52,180 nucleotides of DNA from Bacteroides sp. (GTDB taxonomy: Bacteria > Bacteroidota > Bacteroidia > Bacteroidales > UBA7960): contig JAZBOS010000104.1 in assembly GCA_036351255.1 (NCBI GenBank), positions 1 to 52,180 of the forward strand, in the 5' to 3' direction. Shown here piece after piece: positions 44,502 to 51,064 of this stretch. A model generated the notes under the pieces. It was not told the origin of the DNA, ran no database searches, and saw only the letters and a list, made by a program, of their open reading frames with translations. The position numbers were made by a program, and so were the translations under genes. The stretch's first letter is position 1. Every line of letters begins with the position of its first letter.

Positions 44502-44933
44502 ATGAAAGAGATCAGAACACAAATCAGCATTAAAGCCGCACCGGAAAAGATATGGAATATCCTGATGGATTTTGAGGGCTATTCCGCCTGGAATCCATTT
44601 ATCACGTCCATTAAAGGTGAAAAAAAACCTGGCGAAAAACTTGACGTGACCATTCATCCCCCCGAAGCCAAAGCGATGCGGTTTAAGCCCAGGGTATTGA
44701 CCCTTACACAGAACAAGGAACTGCGATGGTCAGGCAAGATGATTGCCAGTTTTATGTTCCAGGGTGAACATTTCTTTATCCTTCAACCAAATGAAAGGGG
44801 AACCACCGACTTTATCCACGGAGAGAAATTCAGTGGCATAACGGTTCCCTTAATGAAAAAAATGCTGGAAAAGACCCGGGAAGGCTTTGAACTGATGAAC
44901 CAGGAACTGAAGCTGGTAAGCGAAAGACCCTAG
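44502..44933 (+). CDS. SRPBCC (START-like) domain protein
   Basis: From the ATG at 44502 this encodes 143 residues with the SRPBCC pattern: ISIKAAPEKIWNILMDFEGYSAWNPFITSI, then RFKPRVLTLTQNKELRWSG and a C-terminal amphipathic helix (MKKMLEKTREGFELMNQELK). The family binds hydrophobic ligands in a deep cavity. The partner and ligand are unknown. Earlier in-frame starts lack support. The long intergenic region behind it belongs to the ORP-like locus. Confidence 0.85.
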   Translation: MKEIRTQISIKAAPEKIWNILMDFEGYSAWNPFITSIKGEKKPGEKLDVTIHPPEAKAMRFKPRVLTLTQNKELRWSGKMIASFMFQGEHFFILQPNERGTTDFIHGEKFSGITVPLMKKMLEKTREGFELMNQELKLVSERP

Positions 44934-44982
44934 AAATAGGCTTACACTCCGAAAATCCACCAAAAACAATGACATCCTTCCG

Positions 44983-45057
44983 GCTGCCATTTCACTGGCA
45001 GCTTCAACCTGATTTTCTCATTTTAGCCTAAGCAGCTATGCTTACCGGAATCAGGTT
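44983..45057 (+). other. Hairpin followed by a nested stem
   Basis: GCTGCCA (44983-44989) pairs with TGGCAGC (44996-45002) over a 6-base loop. Behind it AACCTGATT (45006-45014) pairs with AATCAGGTT (45049-45057), enclosing a small TAAGC/GCTTA hairpin (45029-45044). No T run follows, so a simple terminator is unlikely. Confidence 0.45.
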
Positions 45058-45116
45058 ATTTAACTGACTGACAACATCTTAATTCGTTTATTTCTCTCTG
45101 CTCTGACCCTCCAGAT

Positions 45117-45185
45117 TCATAGTTAATACGGAGTTAATACGGAGTTTATTCGGTTTAAACCGAATAAACTCCGTATTAACTATGA
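45117..45185. repeat. 11-bp iteron array forming a 50-bp perfect palindrome
   Basis: Three forward 11-mers (AGTTAATACGG at 45121-45131 and 45132-45142; AGTTTATTCGG at 45143-45153) meet two reverse copies (CCGAATAAACT 45160-45170; CCGTATTAACT 45171-45181) around TTTAAA (45154-45159). The stretch 45132-45181 is a perfect 25+25 palindrome with no loop. The outermost forward copy can also pair with the last reverse copy, extended by flanking TCAT/ATGA (45117-45131 with 45171-45185). The 11-base period puts every copy on one helix face, as for a multimeric binding protein. Confidence 0.85.
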
Positions 45186-45295
45186 GCGAAATACTAACTC
45201 AGAGCCCGATCGTATAGAAAAAATATGGCTAAAAAGAAAGGGTAAAACCATCTTTCAGGCTTTCATTTTTAATGCATATTTTTTTAAAAAAAAGA

Positions 45296-45327
45296 TTTGG
45301 ATAATGAACCATGGTTCATTATCTTTG
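45296..45327 (+). promoter_or_regulatory. Consensus promoter of the DUF134/ORP-like locus
   Basis: TTTG (45296-45299) and TATCTTTG (45320-45327) are 20 bases apart, an exact fit to the Bacteroidota -33/-7 consensus. Transcription would start around 45333-45335, only about 15 bases before the chosen ATG. Confidence 0.75.
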
Positions 45328-45343
45328 TACCGAACAAAAGTTC
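45300..45343. promoter_or_regulatory. Tandem GAAC-N4-GTTC operators overlapping the promoter
   Basis: The first dyad is a 24-base perfect palindrome (45300-45323) with core GAACCATGGTTC at 45306-45317, filling the space between the -33 and -7 boxes. The second is GAACAAAAGTTC at 45332-45343, over the predicted start site. Both have the same half-sites and 4-base spacing, with centres 26 bases apart. The DUF134 protein encoded directly downstream is the obvious candidate repressor. Confidence 0.7.
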
Positions 45344-45348
45344 ATAAT

Positions 45349-45981
45349 ATGTCACCAAGATCAAAAAGGCTTAGAAAAGTCATCAATCCTCCGCTTGTAA
45401 AAGGGTTCAAACCTTACGGGCCGGATACTGGTAAAGGTAAATCCGATCCTGTAATGCTTCATTTAGAAGAATATGAGGCTTTGCGTCTTTGTGATTACGA
45501 CCTGTACAACCATCACGAGGCATCGGTCATCATGGGGGTTTCGCGGCCGACCTTTACCCGGATCTATTCGACCGCCCGCCAGAAGATCGCGACGGCTTTT
45601 GTTGAAGTAAGGCAAATCGCCATTGAAGGCGGGAAGGTATATTTCGATTCCGACTGGTTTCATTGCGGGCATTGTAAATGCTACTTCAACAACCCCGAGA
45701 AAGACCAAAAAGTGGAAGCCTGCCCCCTGTGCGGGAACAGGGAAAAGATTACCAGCCTTGAAGGAGACCCCGGAGGCTTTGAGCCAAAAGACCAGGAGGA
45801 AGCAGGCCAGGATGTCTGTATTTGTCCGCAATGTGGCTATACATTGCCACATCAGTCCGGGATACCCTGCAGCCATCAGGTTTGTCCCGATTGCCAAATT
45901 CTAATGACACGTAAATCAGGCCCCGGCTTTCAGCCAGGAAGGCACCGGGGCGGAAGAAACCCACTAAAAACCAAACAATGA
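45349..45981 (+). CDS. DUF134 (UPF0251) DNA-binding regulator with Cys-rich C-terminus
   Basis: The ATG at 45349 gives 210 residues; a start at 45304 would lie inside the promoter and operator. The N-terminal region (about 1-95) matches the DUF134/UPF0251 DNA-binding family: MSPRSKRLRKVINPP, LHLEEYEALRLCDYD and the helix-turn-helix HHEASVIMGVSRPTFTRI. The C-terminal part adds Cys pairs CGHCKCYF/CPLCG and CICPQCGY/CSHQVCPDC, which probably bind zinc or an Fe-S cluster and could sense metal or redox state. Members are often found beside NifX/NifB-type genes. Its TGA overlaps the next ATG by four bases. It likely controls its own operon through the two upstream dyads. Confidence 0.87.
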   Translation: MSPRSKRLRKVINPPLVKGFKPYGPDTGKGKSDPVMLHLEEYEALRLCDYDLYNHHEASVIMGVSRPTFTRIYSTARQKIATAFVEVRQIAIEGGKVYFDSDWFHCGHCKCYFNNPEKDQKVEACPLCGNREKITSLEGDPGGFEPKDQEEAGQDVCICPQCGYTLPHQSGIPCSHQVCPDCQILMTRKSGPGFQPGRHRGGRNPLKTKQ

Positions 45982-46295
45982 AAGTAGCTATTACCAGCAC
46001 TGGAAACTCGACAGACTCCAGCGTAGATCCCCGTTTTGGGCGTTGTGCCTATTTTGCCATTTACGACACCGAAAGCAAAGCCATAGCGTTTGTTCCCAAT
46101 CCAGCAAGAGATGCAGAGGATGGCGCTGGTCCCAAAGCTGTGCAGCAAGTGGCCTCTTATGAGGTAAAAAAAATCGTATCGGGCGAGTTTGGCATGAAGA
46201 TCAAACCCCTGCTCGACAGTCTGAAAATACAAATGATCGTGGTGAAGGAATCCGACAAGCGTATTATGGACATTATGGAAATGTTGAACCATTAA
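45978..46295 (+). CDS. NifX/ORP-like metallocluster-binding protein
   Basis: A 105-residue member of the dinitrogenase iron-molybdenum cofactor family (NifB C-terminal/NifX/ORP). The core shows MKVAITSTGNS, SSVDPRFGRCAYFAIYD, AVQQVASYEVKKIVSGEFGMK and the C-terminal helix. The family binds Fe-Mo or Mo-Cu clusters; the Desulfovibrio Orange Protein carries a Mo-Cu-S cluster. No nitrogenase genes are in the window, so an ORP-type role is more likely than nitrogen fixation. It is the second gene of the unit and overlaps the regulator by four bases. Confidence 0.88.
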   Translation: MKVAITSTGNSTDSSVDPRFGRCAYFAIYDTESKAIAFVPNPARDAEDGAGPKAVQQVASYEVKKIVSGEFGMKIKPLLDSLKIQMIVVKESDKRIMDIMEMLNH

Positions 46296-46307
46296 AAAAC
46301 AAAGAAA

Positions 46308-46496
46308 ATGCCAAGGATGAATGGAACGGGCCCTGAAGGCAAAGGTCCCGGCACGGGCCGCAGGCTCGGGAAATGCAAAGATGCCGACACTGAAGATCAG
46401 CAAGGACACCTTGGAAAAGGCATGGGGAAGCGCCGCAAGGCCGGTGGAGGAGAAGGCCAGGGTAAACGGCTTCAGAGTGGGAAAAAAGAATCTTAA
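46308..46496 (+). CDS. DUF5320-like miniprotein 1
   Basis: A 62-residue Gly/Lys-rich protein. Its start MPRMNGTGPEGKGPGTGRRL matches the DUF5320 pattern (MP-x3-GTGP-x-GxGPxTGR) found in NifX/Mrp gene clusters. The remainder is basic and low in complexity, without the C-terminal coiled coil seen in some members. It starts 12 bases after the NifX-like gene. The role is unknown; it could be a scaffold or carrier. Confidence 0.72.
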   Translation: MPRMNGTGPEGKGPGTGRRLGKCKDADTEDQQGHLGKGMGKRRKAGGGEGQGKRLQSGKKES

Positions 46497-46504
46497 CCTG
46501 AATA

Positions 46505-46521
46505 GAAAGGAGGACAATATG
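46505..46521 (+). promoter_or_regulatory. Strong Shine-Dalgarno before DUF5320 miniprotein 2
   Basis: AAAGGAGG ends six bases before the ATG at 46519. It is the best such site in the window and unusual for this phylum, where Shine-Dalgarno sequences are weak. It fixes the start and suggests high translation. Confidence 0.65.
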
Positions 46522-46737
46522 CCTGGTTTTGATCAGACAGGTCCCGTAGGACAAGGTCCTATGAGTGGCCGCAGGTTAGGGCGCTGCACCAATTACGGGG
46601 CAGGCCCGCAGAATCAGCCTCCCGCTTCCGGTCAAACGGCTGAACCCTTATACCCCGGCAGGGGAATGGGCTTTGGCCGCGGAAGAGGTGGACGGGGACG
46701 TGGTTTGGGATTGCAAAACCGTTTCAGAGGAGGTTGA
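46519..46737 (+). CDS. DUF5320-like miniprotein 2
   Basis: A 72-residue protein that begins MPGFDQTGPVGQGPMSGRRL and ends in a Gly/Arg-rich tail (GFGRGRGGRGRGLG). It is a second, diverged DUF5320 copy, 22 bases after the first, with a very strong ribosome site. The upstream frame is open and could be misread as a longer protein, but the start and pattern place the gene here. A terminator hairpin follows at 46746. Confidence 0.8.
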   Translation: MPGFDQTGPVGQGPMSGRRLGRCTNYGAGPQNQPPASGQTAEPLYPGRGMGFGRGRGGRGRGLGLQNRFRGG

Positions 46738-46745
46738 TCAAAGGT

Positions 46746-46781
46746 GAGGGGAGGCAATCCTGTACTCCCCTCATTGTTTTT
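46746..46781 (+). terminator. Intrinsic terminator inside the ORP-like locus
   Basis: GAGGGGAG (46746-46753) pairs with CTCCCCTC (46765-46772), followed by a T run. It splits the locus after the DUF5320 pair, perhaps as an attenuating step. Confidence 0.8.
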
Positions 46782-46790
46782 AACGTTTTT

Positions 46791-46814
46791 GTCAGGCAGC
46801 TTTTTCTGCCTGAC
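46791..46814 (+). other. Second hairpin in the gap, without T run
   Basis: GTCAGGCAG and CTGCCTGAC form a perfect nine-base-pair stem over a CTTTTT loop. It may stabilise RNA ends or act with the preceding terminator. Confidence 0.55.
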
Positions 46815-46906
46815 CAGGGAAAAACTCATTGAAAACCAGTCATCACTAATGACTTTAAAACACACCAAATAAGTCAAAAACATTCACTTTTTTCAAAAAT
46901 CATTTT

Positions 46907-47284
46907 ATGAATAAATGTATTGCCATTCCCATAGAAAACGGGGTACTCTGCCCCCACTTCGGCCATTGTGAGCAGTTTGCCATCGTAGAGGTGGAAAACA
47001 ATGCCATTAAAAACATCAGGGCCATGACCCCTCCCGAACACGTTCCGGGACTGTATCCCAGGTGGGTGGCCGGGTTTGGTGTTACCGACGTGATTGCCGG
47101 CGGAATGGGTCAGAAAGCCATTGAATTGTTTAACCAGCAAAACATCAATGTATTTGCCGGAGCACCGGTAAAAAATCCTTCTGAATTGGTCAGTGATTTT
47201 CTGGCCGGTAACCTGAGCCTGCAGGCCAACTATTGCGACCACGATGGCCATCAGCATGGGAGTGGCCACGGTTGCAGGCATTGA
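46907..47284 (+). CDS. NifX/ORP-like protein 2 with His-rich tail
   Basis: A 125-residue second NifX/ORP family member. The core has CIAIPIENGVLCPHFGHCEQFAI, then GVTDVIAGGMGQKAIELFNQ and NINVFAGAP. The C-terminus is HDGHQHGSGHGCRH, a cluster of His and Cys suited to bind Cu, Ni or Zn. The first NifX-like protein lacks this tail. It is followed after 32 bases by the CGGC gene. A delivery role for a second metal is inference. Confidence 0.88.
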   Translation: MNKCIAIPIENGVLCPHFGHCEQFAIVEVENNAIKNIRAMTPPEHVPGLYPRWVAGFGVTDVIAGGMGQKAIELFNQQNINVFAGAPVKNPSELVSDFLAGNLSLQANYCDHDGHQHGSGHGCRH

Positions 47285-47316
47285 TAAAATTATCTGGCTA
47301 ACCAAAAAAACATTGT

Positions 47317-47763
47317 ATGATGGAAAAGATCAGGGTTGGAATCATTATTTGCGACAGGTACAGGACTTGTGCCGGGGGCAAGTGTTTCAGGTCATTCAGA
47401 AACCGTGAGGGCGCCTTTAGCAGGTATGCCGGGCAGGAGGCTGAAATTGCAGCCTATACCACCTGCGATGGCTGCCCGGGCGGAAACATTGAATATGCGC
47501 CTGAAGAGATGAAAAAGAACGGGGTGACCCACGTACATTTTGCCACGGGTCTTCTGGTAGGCTACCCCCCCTGCCCTTACATGGAGCATTTCGAGCAATT
47601 TATCCGGGATAAGTATGGCATGAAAGTAATCTATGGCACCCACCCCATTCCCCAGAAATATTTTATTACCCACAAAAACCTGAACACCTGGAACACCCCG
47701 TTTTGGCAGGAGGCCATCAAGCCCACCCTTGCCGACGAGAAGACCAGGTTTGCATATGACTGA
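47317..47763 (+). CDS. CGGC domain-containing protein
   Basis: A 148-residue protein of the CGGC family: a Rossmann-like start with VGIIICDRYRTCAGGKCFRSF and the later TTCDGCPGGNIEY (Cys50 and Cys53), here C-D-G-C instead of CGGC. At least six Cys lie in the sequence, some near the GYPPCPYME segment. The family may bind a metal; its function is unknown. It overlaps the first MinD ATPase by 8 bases, indicating translational coupling. Confidence 0.86.
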   Translation: MMEKIRVGIIICDRYRTCAGGKCFRSFRNREGAFSRYAGQEAEIAAYTTCDGCPGGNIEYAPEEMKKNGVTHVHFATGLLVGYPPCPYMEHFEQFIRDKYGMKVIYGTHPIPQKYFITHKNLNTWNTPFWQEAIKPTLADEKTRFAYD

Positions 47764-48646
47764 TCATAAACCCTTGAAGATTGCCATTGCCAGTGGAAAG
47801 GGAGGCACCGGGAAGACCCTGGTGGCCACCAATCTTTTTCATACGCTGATCAGCAATGATATCAAGACCAGCCTGGTGGACTGTGATGCGGAAGCTCCCA
47901 ATGCCAAGTTGTTTTTTGAAGGGAAGCTGGAAAAATCTTTTGCGGTGACCCAACAGGTGCCCGTTATCGATGAAAACCTTTGCACCTATTGCGGGAAATG
48001 CTACGAATACTGTCATTACAATGCCATTTTCATCCTCCCTCCGGCCAGGGTCATCAAGGTGATTGAAGACCTCTGCCACGGATGCGGGGCCTGCACGGTA
48101 GCCTGTAAATTTGGCGCCATCACAGAGAAACCCATGCCCCTGGGAGAGGTCAGGCGATATGCTCTTGAGGGAAGCCAAAGCTTGGTGGAGAGTTGTATGA
48201 AGACAGGTGTCTTTTCACCTGTAGCGGTCATTAAGGCTGGCATCAAAGAAGCAGGCAACGGACAAACGGTCATCATGGATGCTCCTCCCGGCACTTCCTG
48301 TCCTTTCATTCAGACTGTCGACAGGGCAGATTTCGTGGTGCTTGTCACTGAGCCTACCCCCTTTGGACTGAGCGACCTCAGACAGTCGGTTGAAACGCTG
48401 AAACGCATGAAAAAACCCTGTGGCGTCATTGTTAACCGGACAGGACTGGGGAATCATGCCCTTTATGATTTTCTGGAGCAGGAGGACATCCCCCTGCTGA
48501 TGGAGATTCCCTTTGAACGCAACATTGCTCATACTTATGCCCAGGGCAGAAAATTGAAGGATCTGGATCCCGCTTGGGAAACGCGTTTCCTTAACTTGTT
48601 TGAAAAAATCATTCTGGAAAATGGAAATAGCCATCATAAGCGGTAA
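47756..48646 (+). CDS. MinD-type ATPase with 2x[4Fe-4S] ferredoxin insert, copy 1
   Basis: From the ATG at 47756 this encodes 296 residues. The deviant Walker A is ASGKGGTGKT (residues 12-21). A ferredoxin module is inserted after the first strands: Cys76, 79, 82, 86 and Cys107, 110, 113, 117, two cubane clusters. The P-loop fold resumes with MDAPPGTSCPF. This matches the MinD/ParA-like ATPases Orp1/Orp2 of the Desulfovibrio ORP complex. It would couple ATP hydrolysis to electron or cluster delivery. It overlaps the second copy by 26 bases. Confidence 0.92.
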   Translation: MTDHKPLKIAIASGKGGTGKTLVATNLFHTLISNDIKTSLVDCDAEAPNAKLFFEGKLEKSFAVTQQVPVIDENLCTYCGKCYEYCHYNAIFILPPARVIKVIEDLCHGCGACTVACKFGAITEKPMPLGEVRRYALEGSQSLVESCMKTGVFSPVAVIKAGIKEAGNGQTVIMDAPPGTSCPFIQTVDRADFVVLVTEPTPFGLSDLRQSVETLKRMKKPCGVIVNRTGLGNHALYDFLEQEDIPLLMEIPFERNIAHTYAQGRKLKDLDPAWETRFLNLFEKIILENGNSHHKR

Positions 48647-49490
48647 GGGAGGCACAGGAAAGTCGAGCATCAGCGCAGCTTTTGCTACGCTTGCTGAACC
48701 CGTGGTGCTGACCGACTGCGATGTGGACGCTGCCAATCTGTATATTCTGTTTGATCCCGAACACGAGGAAGAGGAGTCGTTTGTTGGCGGAGAAAAGGCC
48801 GTCATTGACAGGGAGTTGTGTACCAACTGTGGAATTTGTATTTCCTATTGTGCATTTGAGGCCATTTCCTTTTCTCCGGAAGGGGTCATCATATCGGAAA
48901 CCGCTTGCGATGGTTGCCACCTGTGTAAACGTATTTGCCCCCACGGTGCCATCCACATGGTCGATAATGATGATAGCCGCTTGTATACGGGAAGTTTTCG
49001 CAACGGTCGAATGGTATATGGTCGCCTGGCACCGGGAGAAGAAAACTCGGGAAAGCTGGTGAACCTGGTAAGGGAAAAAGCACGCAAACAATCGAAGGCG
49101 TTTGGGATGGAAACCATTATCATTGACGGCCCTCCCGGAATAGGTTGCCCGGTCATTTCCTCCATTACGGGCGTTGACCAGGTGGTTATCGTCACCGAGC
49201 CAAGCCTTTCGGGTTTGCACGACCTGGAAAGAGCTGCGGATGTCTCCGGAAGCTTCGGCATACAAACCAGGGTCATCATCAACAAAGCTGATCTGGATGA
49301 AGCGATGAGCGACACAATTGAAACCTGGTGCAGGGAACGCGGGCTGGCCGTAGTGGCGCGCATCCCCTTTAACCCTGAAGTGGTTGAAGCCATGGTGAAC
49401 TGCAAGAGCATATCAGAGTGGGCTCCGGATTCTGAGACCAGTCAAATACTTAGGGAAACCTGGAAAGGAATATTACACGGTAAGTCATGA
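48621..49490 (+). CDS. MinD-type ATPase with 2x[4Fe-4S] ferredoxin insert, copy 2
   Basis: From the ATG at 48621 this encodes 289 residues with Walker A SGKGGTGKSS (residues 7-16) and the insert Cys67, 70, 73, 77 and Cys96, 99, 102, 106 (the last followed by Pro, as in classical ferredoxins). IIDGPPGIGCPV is the switch region with a Cys. It is a diverged paralogue of the first copy, arranged head to tail as in the ORP gene set, so a heterodimer is likely. A TTG at 48600 is a less likely start. Its stop overlaps the radical SAM start by four bases. Confidence 0.92.
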   Translation: MEIAIISGKGGTGKSSISAAFATLAEPVVLTDCDVDAANLYILFDPEHEEEESFVGGEKAVIDRELCTNCGICISYCAFEAISFSPEGVIISETACDGCHLCKRICPHGAIHMVDNDDSRLYTGSFRNGRMVYGRLAPGEENSGKLVNLVREKARKQSKAFGMETIIIDGPPGIGCPVISSITGVDQVVIVTEPSLSGLHDLERAADVSGSFGIQTRVIINKADLDEAMSDTIETWCRERGLAVVARIPFNPEVVEAMVNCKSISEWAPDSETSQILRETWKGILHGKS

Positions 49491-50431
49491 TCATTTTTGG
49501 CCCCATACCATCGCGCCGCTTAGGCAAAAGCCTGGGAATCAATAATGTCCCTATGCCAAAAACCTGCACCTACGCTTGTGTTTATTGTCAGGTTGGATCC
49601 ACCCGTAATCATACCATTGAACGGGCAGCATTTTATTCCCCTCGATTTATTTTTGATGAGGTAAAAAAACACCTGGAGAAAATTCGCCAGGAAGATTTTC
49701 CTGATTATCTCTCCTTTGTTCCCAACGGAGAGCCAAGCCTTGACATTCATTTGGGTGAGAGCATCAGGCTGTTAAAAAGCCTGGGTATCCCGGTAGCAGT
49801 AATCACCAATGCTTCCCTTTTATCAGACAAGAAAGTGATTGATGAGCTATGTGAGGCTGATTGGGTGTCACTGAAAAATGACAGTGCTGACGAAACCATT
49901 TGGAGATCCATCAATCATCCCCATAAGCATCTCCTGTGGGAACCCCTTCAAAAAGGGCTCGATGATTTTGCAAAAGTTTATCAGGGCAAGCTTGTAACAG
50001 AAACGATGCTTGTTGAAGGAATCAATGATGCCCCCGAAGTCCTCCGGCATACAGCCGCCCGAATTGCCAGGCTGAATCCATTCAAGGCTTATCTTGCCAT
50101 CCCCATCAGGCCCCCAGCAAATTCAAAAGTTCATCCACCCTCAGAGCAGGTCATTACCGAGGCCTACCAGATTTATGGTGAACAGGGACTAAAGACCGAG
50201 TTGCTGCTAGGATTTGAAGGAACCGATACCGGGTTCACAGGCAATGCCGAAGAGGATATTCTGAATATTTCTGCCGTGCATCCCATTAGGGAGGATACCA
50301 TGGCTGAACTGCTCAGGAAAAATAAGGCAAGCCCGGAACTGGTGGACAGGCTGATCCAGGAGAGTAGAATTAAAGTAGTTTCATTCAATGGGAAAAATTT
50401 TTTCCTTAGAAACATCCGCTCAAGAGCATGA
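49487..50431 (+). CDS. Radical SAM enzyme (COG0731-like)
   Basis: A 314-residue radical SAM protein. The cluster motif CTYACVYC (Cys27, 31, 34) lies after FGPIPSRRLGKSLGINNVP, a hallmark of this group. SFVPNGEPSLD and the VSLKNDSADE region fit the SAM and substrate face of the barrel. The reaction is unknown; members are near molybdenum or metal cofactor genes in anaerobes. It overlaps both neighbours by four bases (ATGA), so it is a tightly coupled part of the unit. Confidence 0.9.
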   Translation: MIIFGPIPSRRLGKSLGINNVPMPKTCTYACVYCQVGSTRNHTIERAAFYSPRFIFDEVKKHLEKIRQEDFPDYLSFVPNGEPSLDIHLGESIRLLKSLGIPVAVITNASLLSDKKVIDELCEADWVSLKNDSADETIWRSINHPHKHLLWEPLQKGLDDFAKVYQGKLVTETMLVEGINDAPEVLRHTAARIARLNPFKAYLAIPIRPPANSKVHPPSEQVITEAYQIYGEQGLKTELLLGFEGTDTGFTGNAEEDILNISAVHPIREDTMAELLRKNKASPELVDRLIQESRIKVVSFNGKNFFLRNIRSRA

Positions 50432-51042
50432 TCAGTTTACTCAAGAAAAAATATGGACGGCTTTGCCTTGGATTGAAAGTGGATTACCATGGAAGTGAAA
50501 CACCAATCCGGTTTCATGATGAACCCTTGAGATTTTGTGAAGCAGTCAATAAAGCTTTTGACAGGCCATTACTGATAAAGCCTGCTGACTTAAGATGCAT
50601 GGGATCGAAGCGAAGCATGGGACTCACTATGGATGAAAGAGCGCTCGTTGAAAATATACATCAGGAAAGTGGTATTGATCGGGAATTCATCTGGCAAGCA
50701 GTCAAGGATATCCCACGTTTGGAGAAACCCATTGAAAACATTTTACTGGGCATTGACAGCCAAATGGAAAAAGAGATACAGCCTGATATGTACATCGTAT
50801 TTCTTCAACCGGCACAAGCCATGGAATTAATGAAAGATTACGCCTTAAAGCTAAAGGAATTTGCTGTGATCAAGCCTTGTATCTTCATGTCAGTATGCGG
50901 CAATGTCTTTGTTAACACGATAAAAAGTCGTGTTTTAAGCATCTCCTTTGGCTGTCCTGACTCACGTAAATATGCGGGATTGACCGATGACCTGCTGGTA
51001 GCAGGAATCCCACATGAAAGTTGCAAAAAACTCTTTTCCTGA
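50428..51042 (+). CDS. DUF169 family protein
   Basis: A 204-residue protein of the DUF169 family: KPADLRCMGSKRSMGL, IQPDMYIVFLQPAQAMELM, and CGNVFVNTIKSRVLSISFGCPDSRKY. It contains several conserved Cys. The function of the family is unknown; members occur in anaerobes and archaea. The gene overlaps the radical SAM gene by four bases. An association with the SAM enzyme as substrate or partner is inference. Confidence 0.82.
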   Translation: MISLLKKKYGRLCLGLKVDYHGSETPIRFHDEPLRFCEAVNKAFDRPLLIKPADLRCMGSKRSMGLTMDERALVENIHQESGIDREFIWQAVKDIPRLEKPIENILLGIDSQMEKEIQPDMYIVFLQPAQAMELMKDYALKLKEFAVIKPCIFMSVCGNVFVNTIKSRVLSISFGCPDSRKYAGLTDDLLVAGIPHESCKKLFS

Positions 51043-51064
51043 AAACCGAAAAAATAAAATTTAT

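Larger units (their letters stand above)
44934..45295. other. Structured intergenic region before the ORP-like locus
   Basis: No protein gene is seen in this stretch. It holds a hairpin, a nested stem and an 11-bp iteron palindrome, listed separately; the promoter and operator of the locus follow directly. No tRNA or known RNA family is recognised. Two mini frames (MSEILTQSPIV from 45182 and MAKKKG further down) are too short to call. Confidence 0.55.

Noticed and set aside
45304..45348. N-terminal extension of the DUF134 protein starting at 45304
   Set aside because: This ATG lies inside the palindrome between the -33 and -7 boxes, upstream of the predicted transcription start.
44934..45348. 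Moco or other known riboswitch before the ORP-like locus
   Set aside because: The promoter lies directly before the ATG and leaves a leader of about 15 bases, too short for a riboswitch. The stems are upstream of it.
46321..46737. Longer 138-residue version of DUF5320 miniprotein 2
   Set aside because: The upstream part is the other frame of miniprotein 1. The strong ribosome site and family start place the gene at 46519.
45978..47284. Nitrogen fixation genes
   Set aside because: NifX-like folds occur, but there are no nifHDK, nifE, nifN or full nifB genes in view; the ORP/MinD context fits better.
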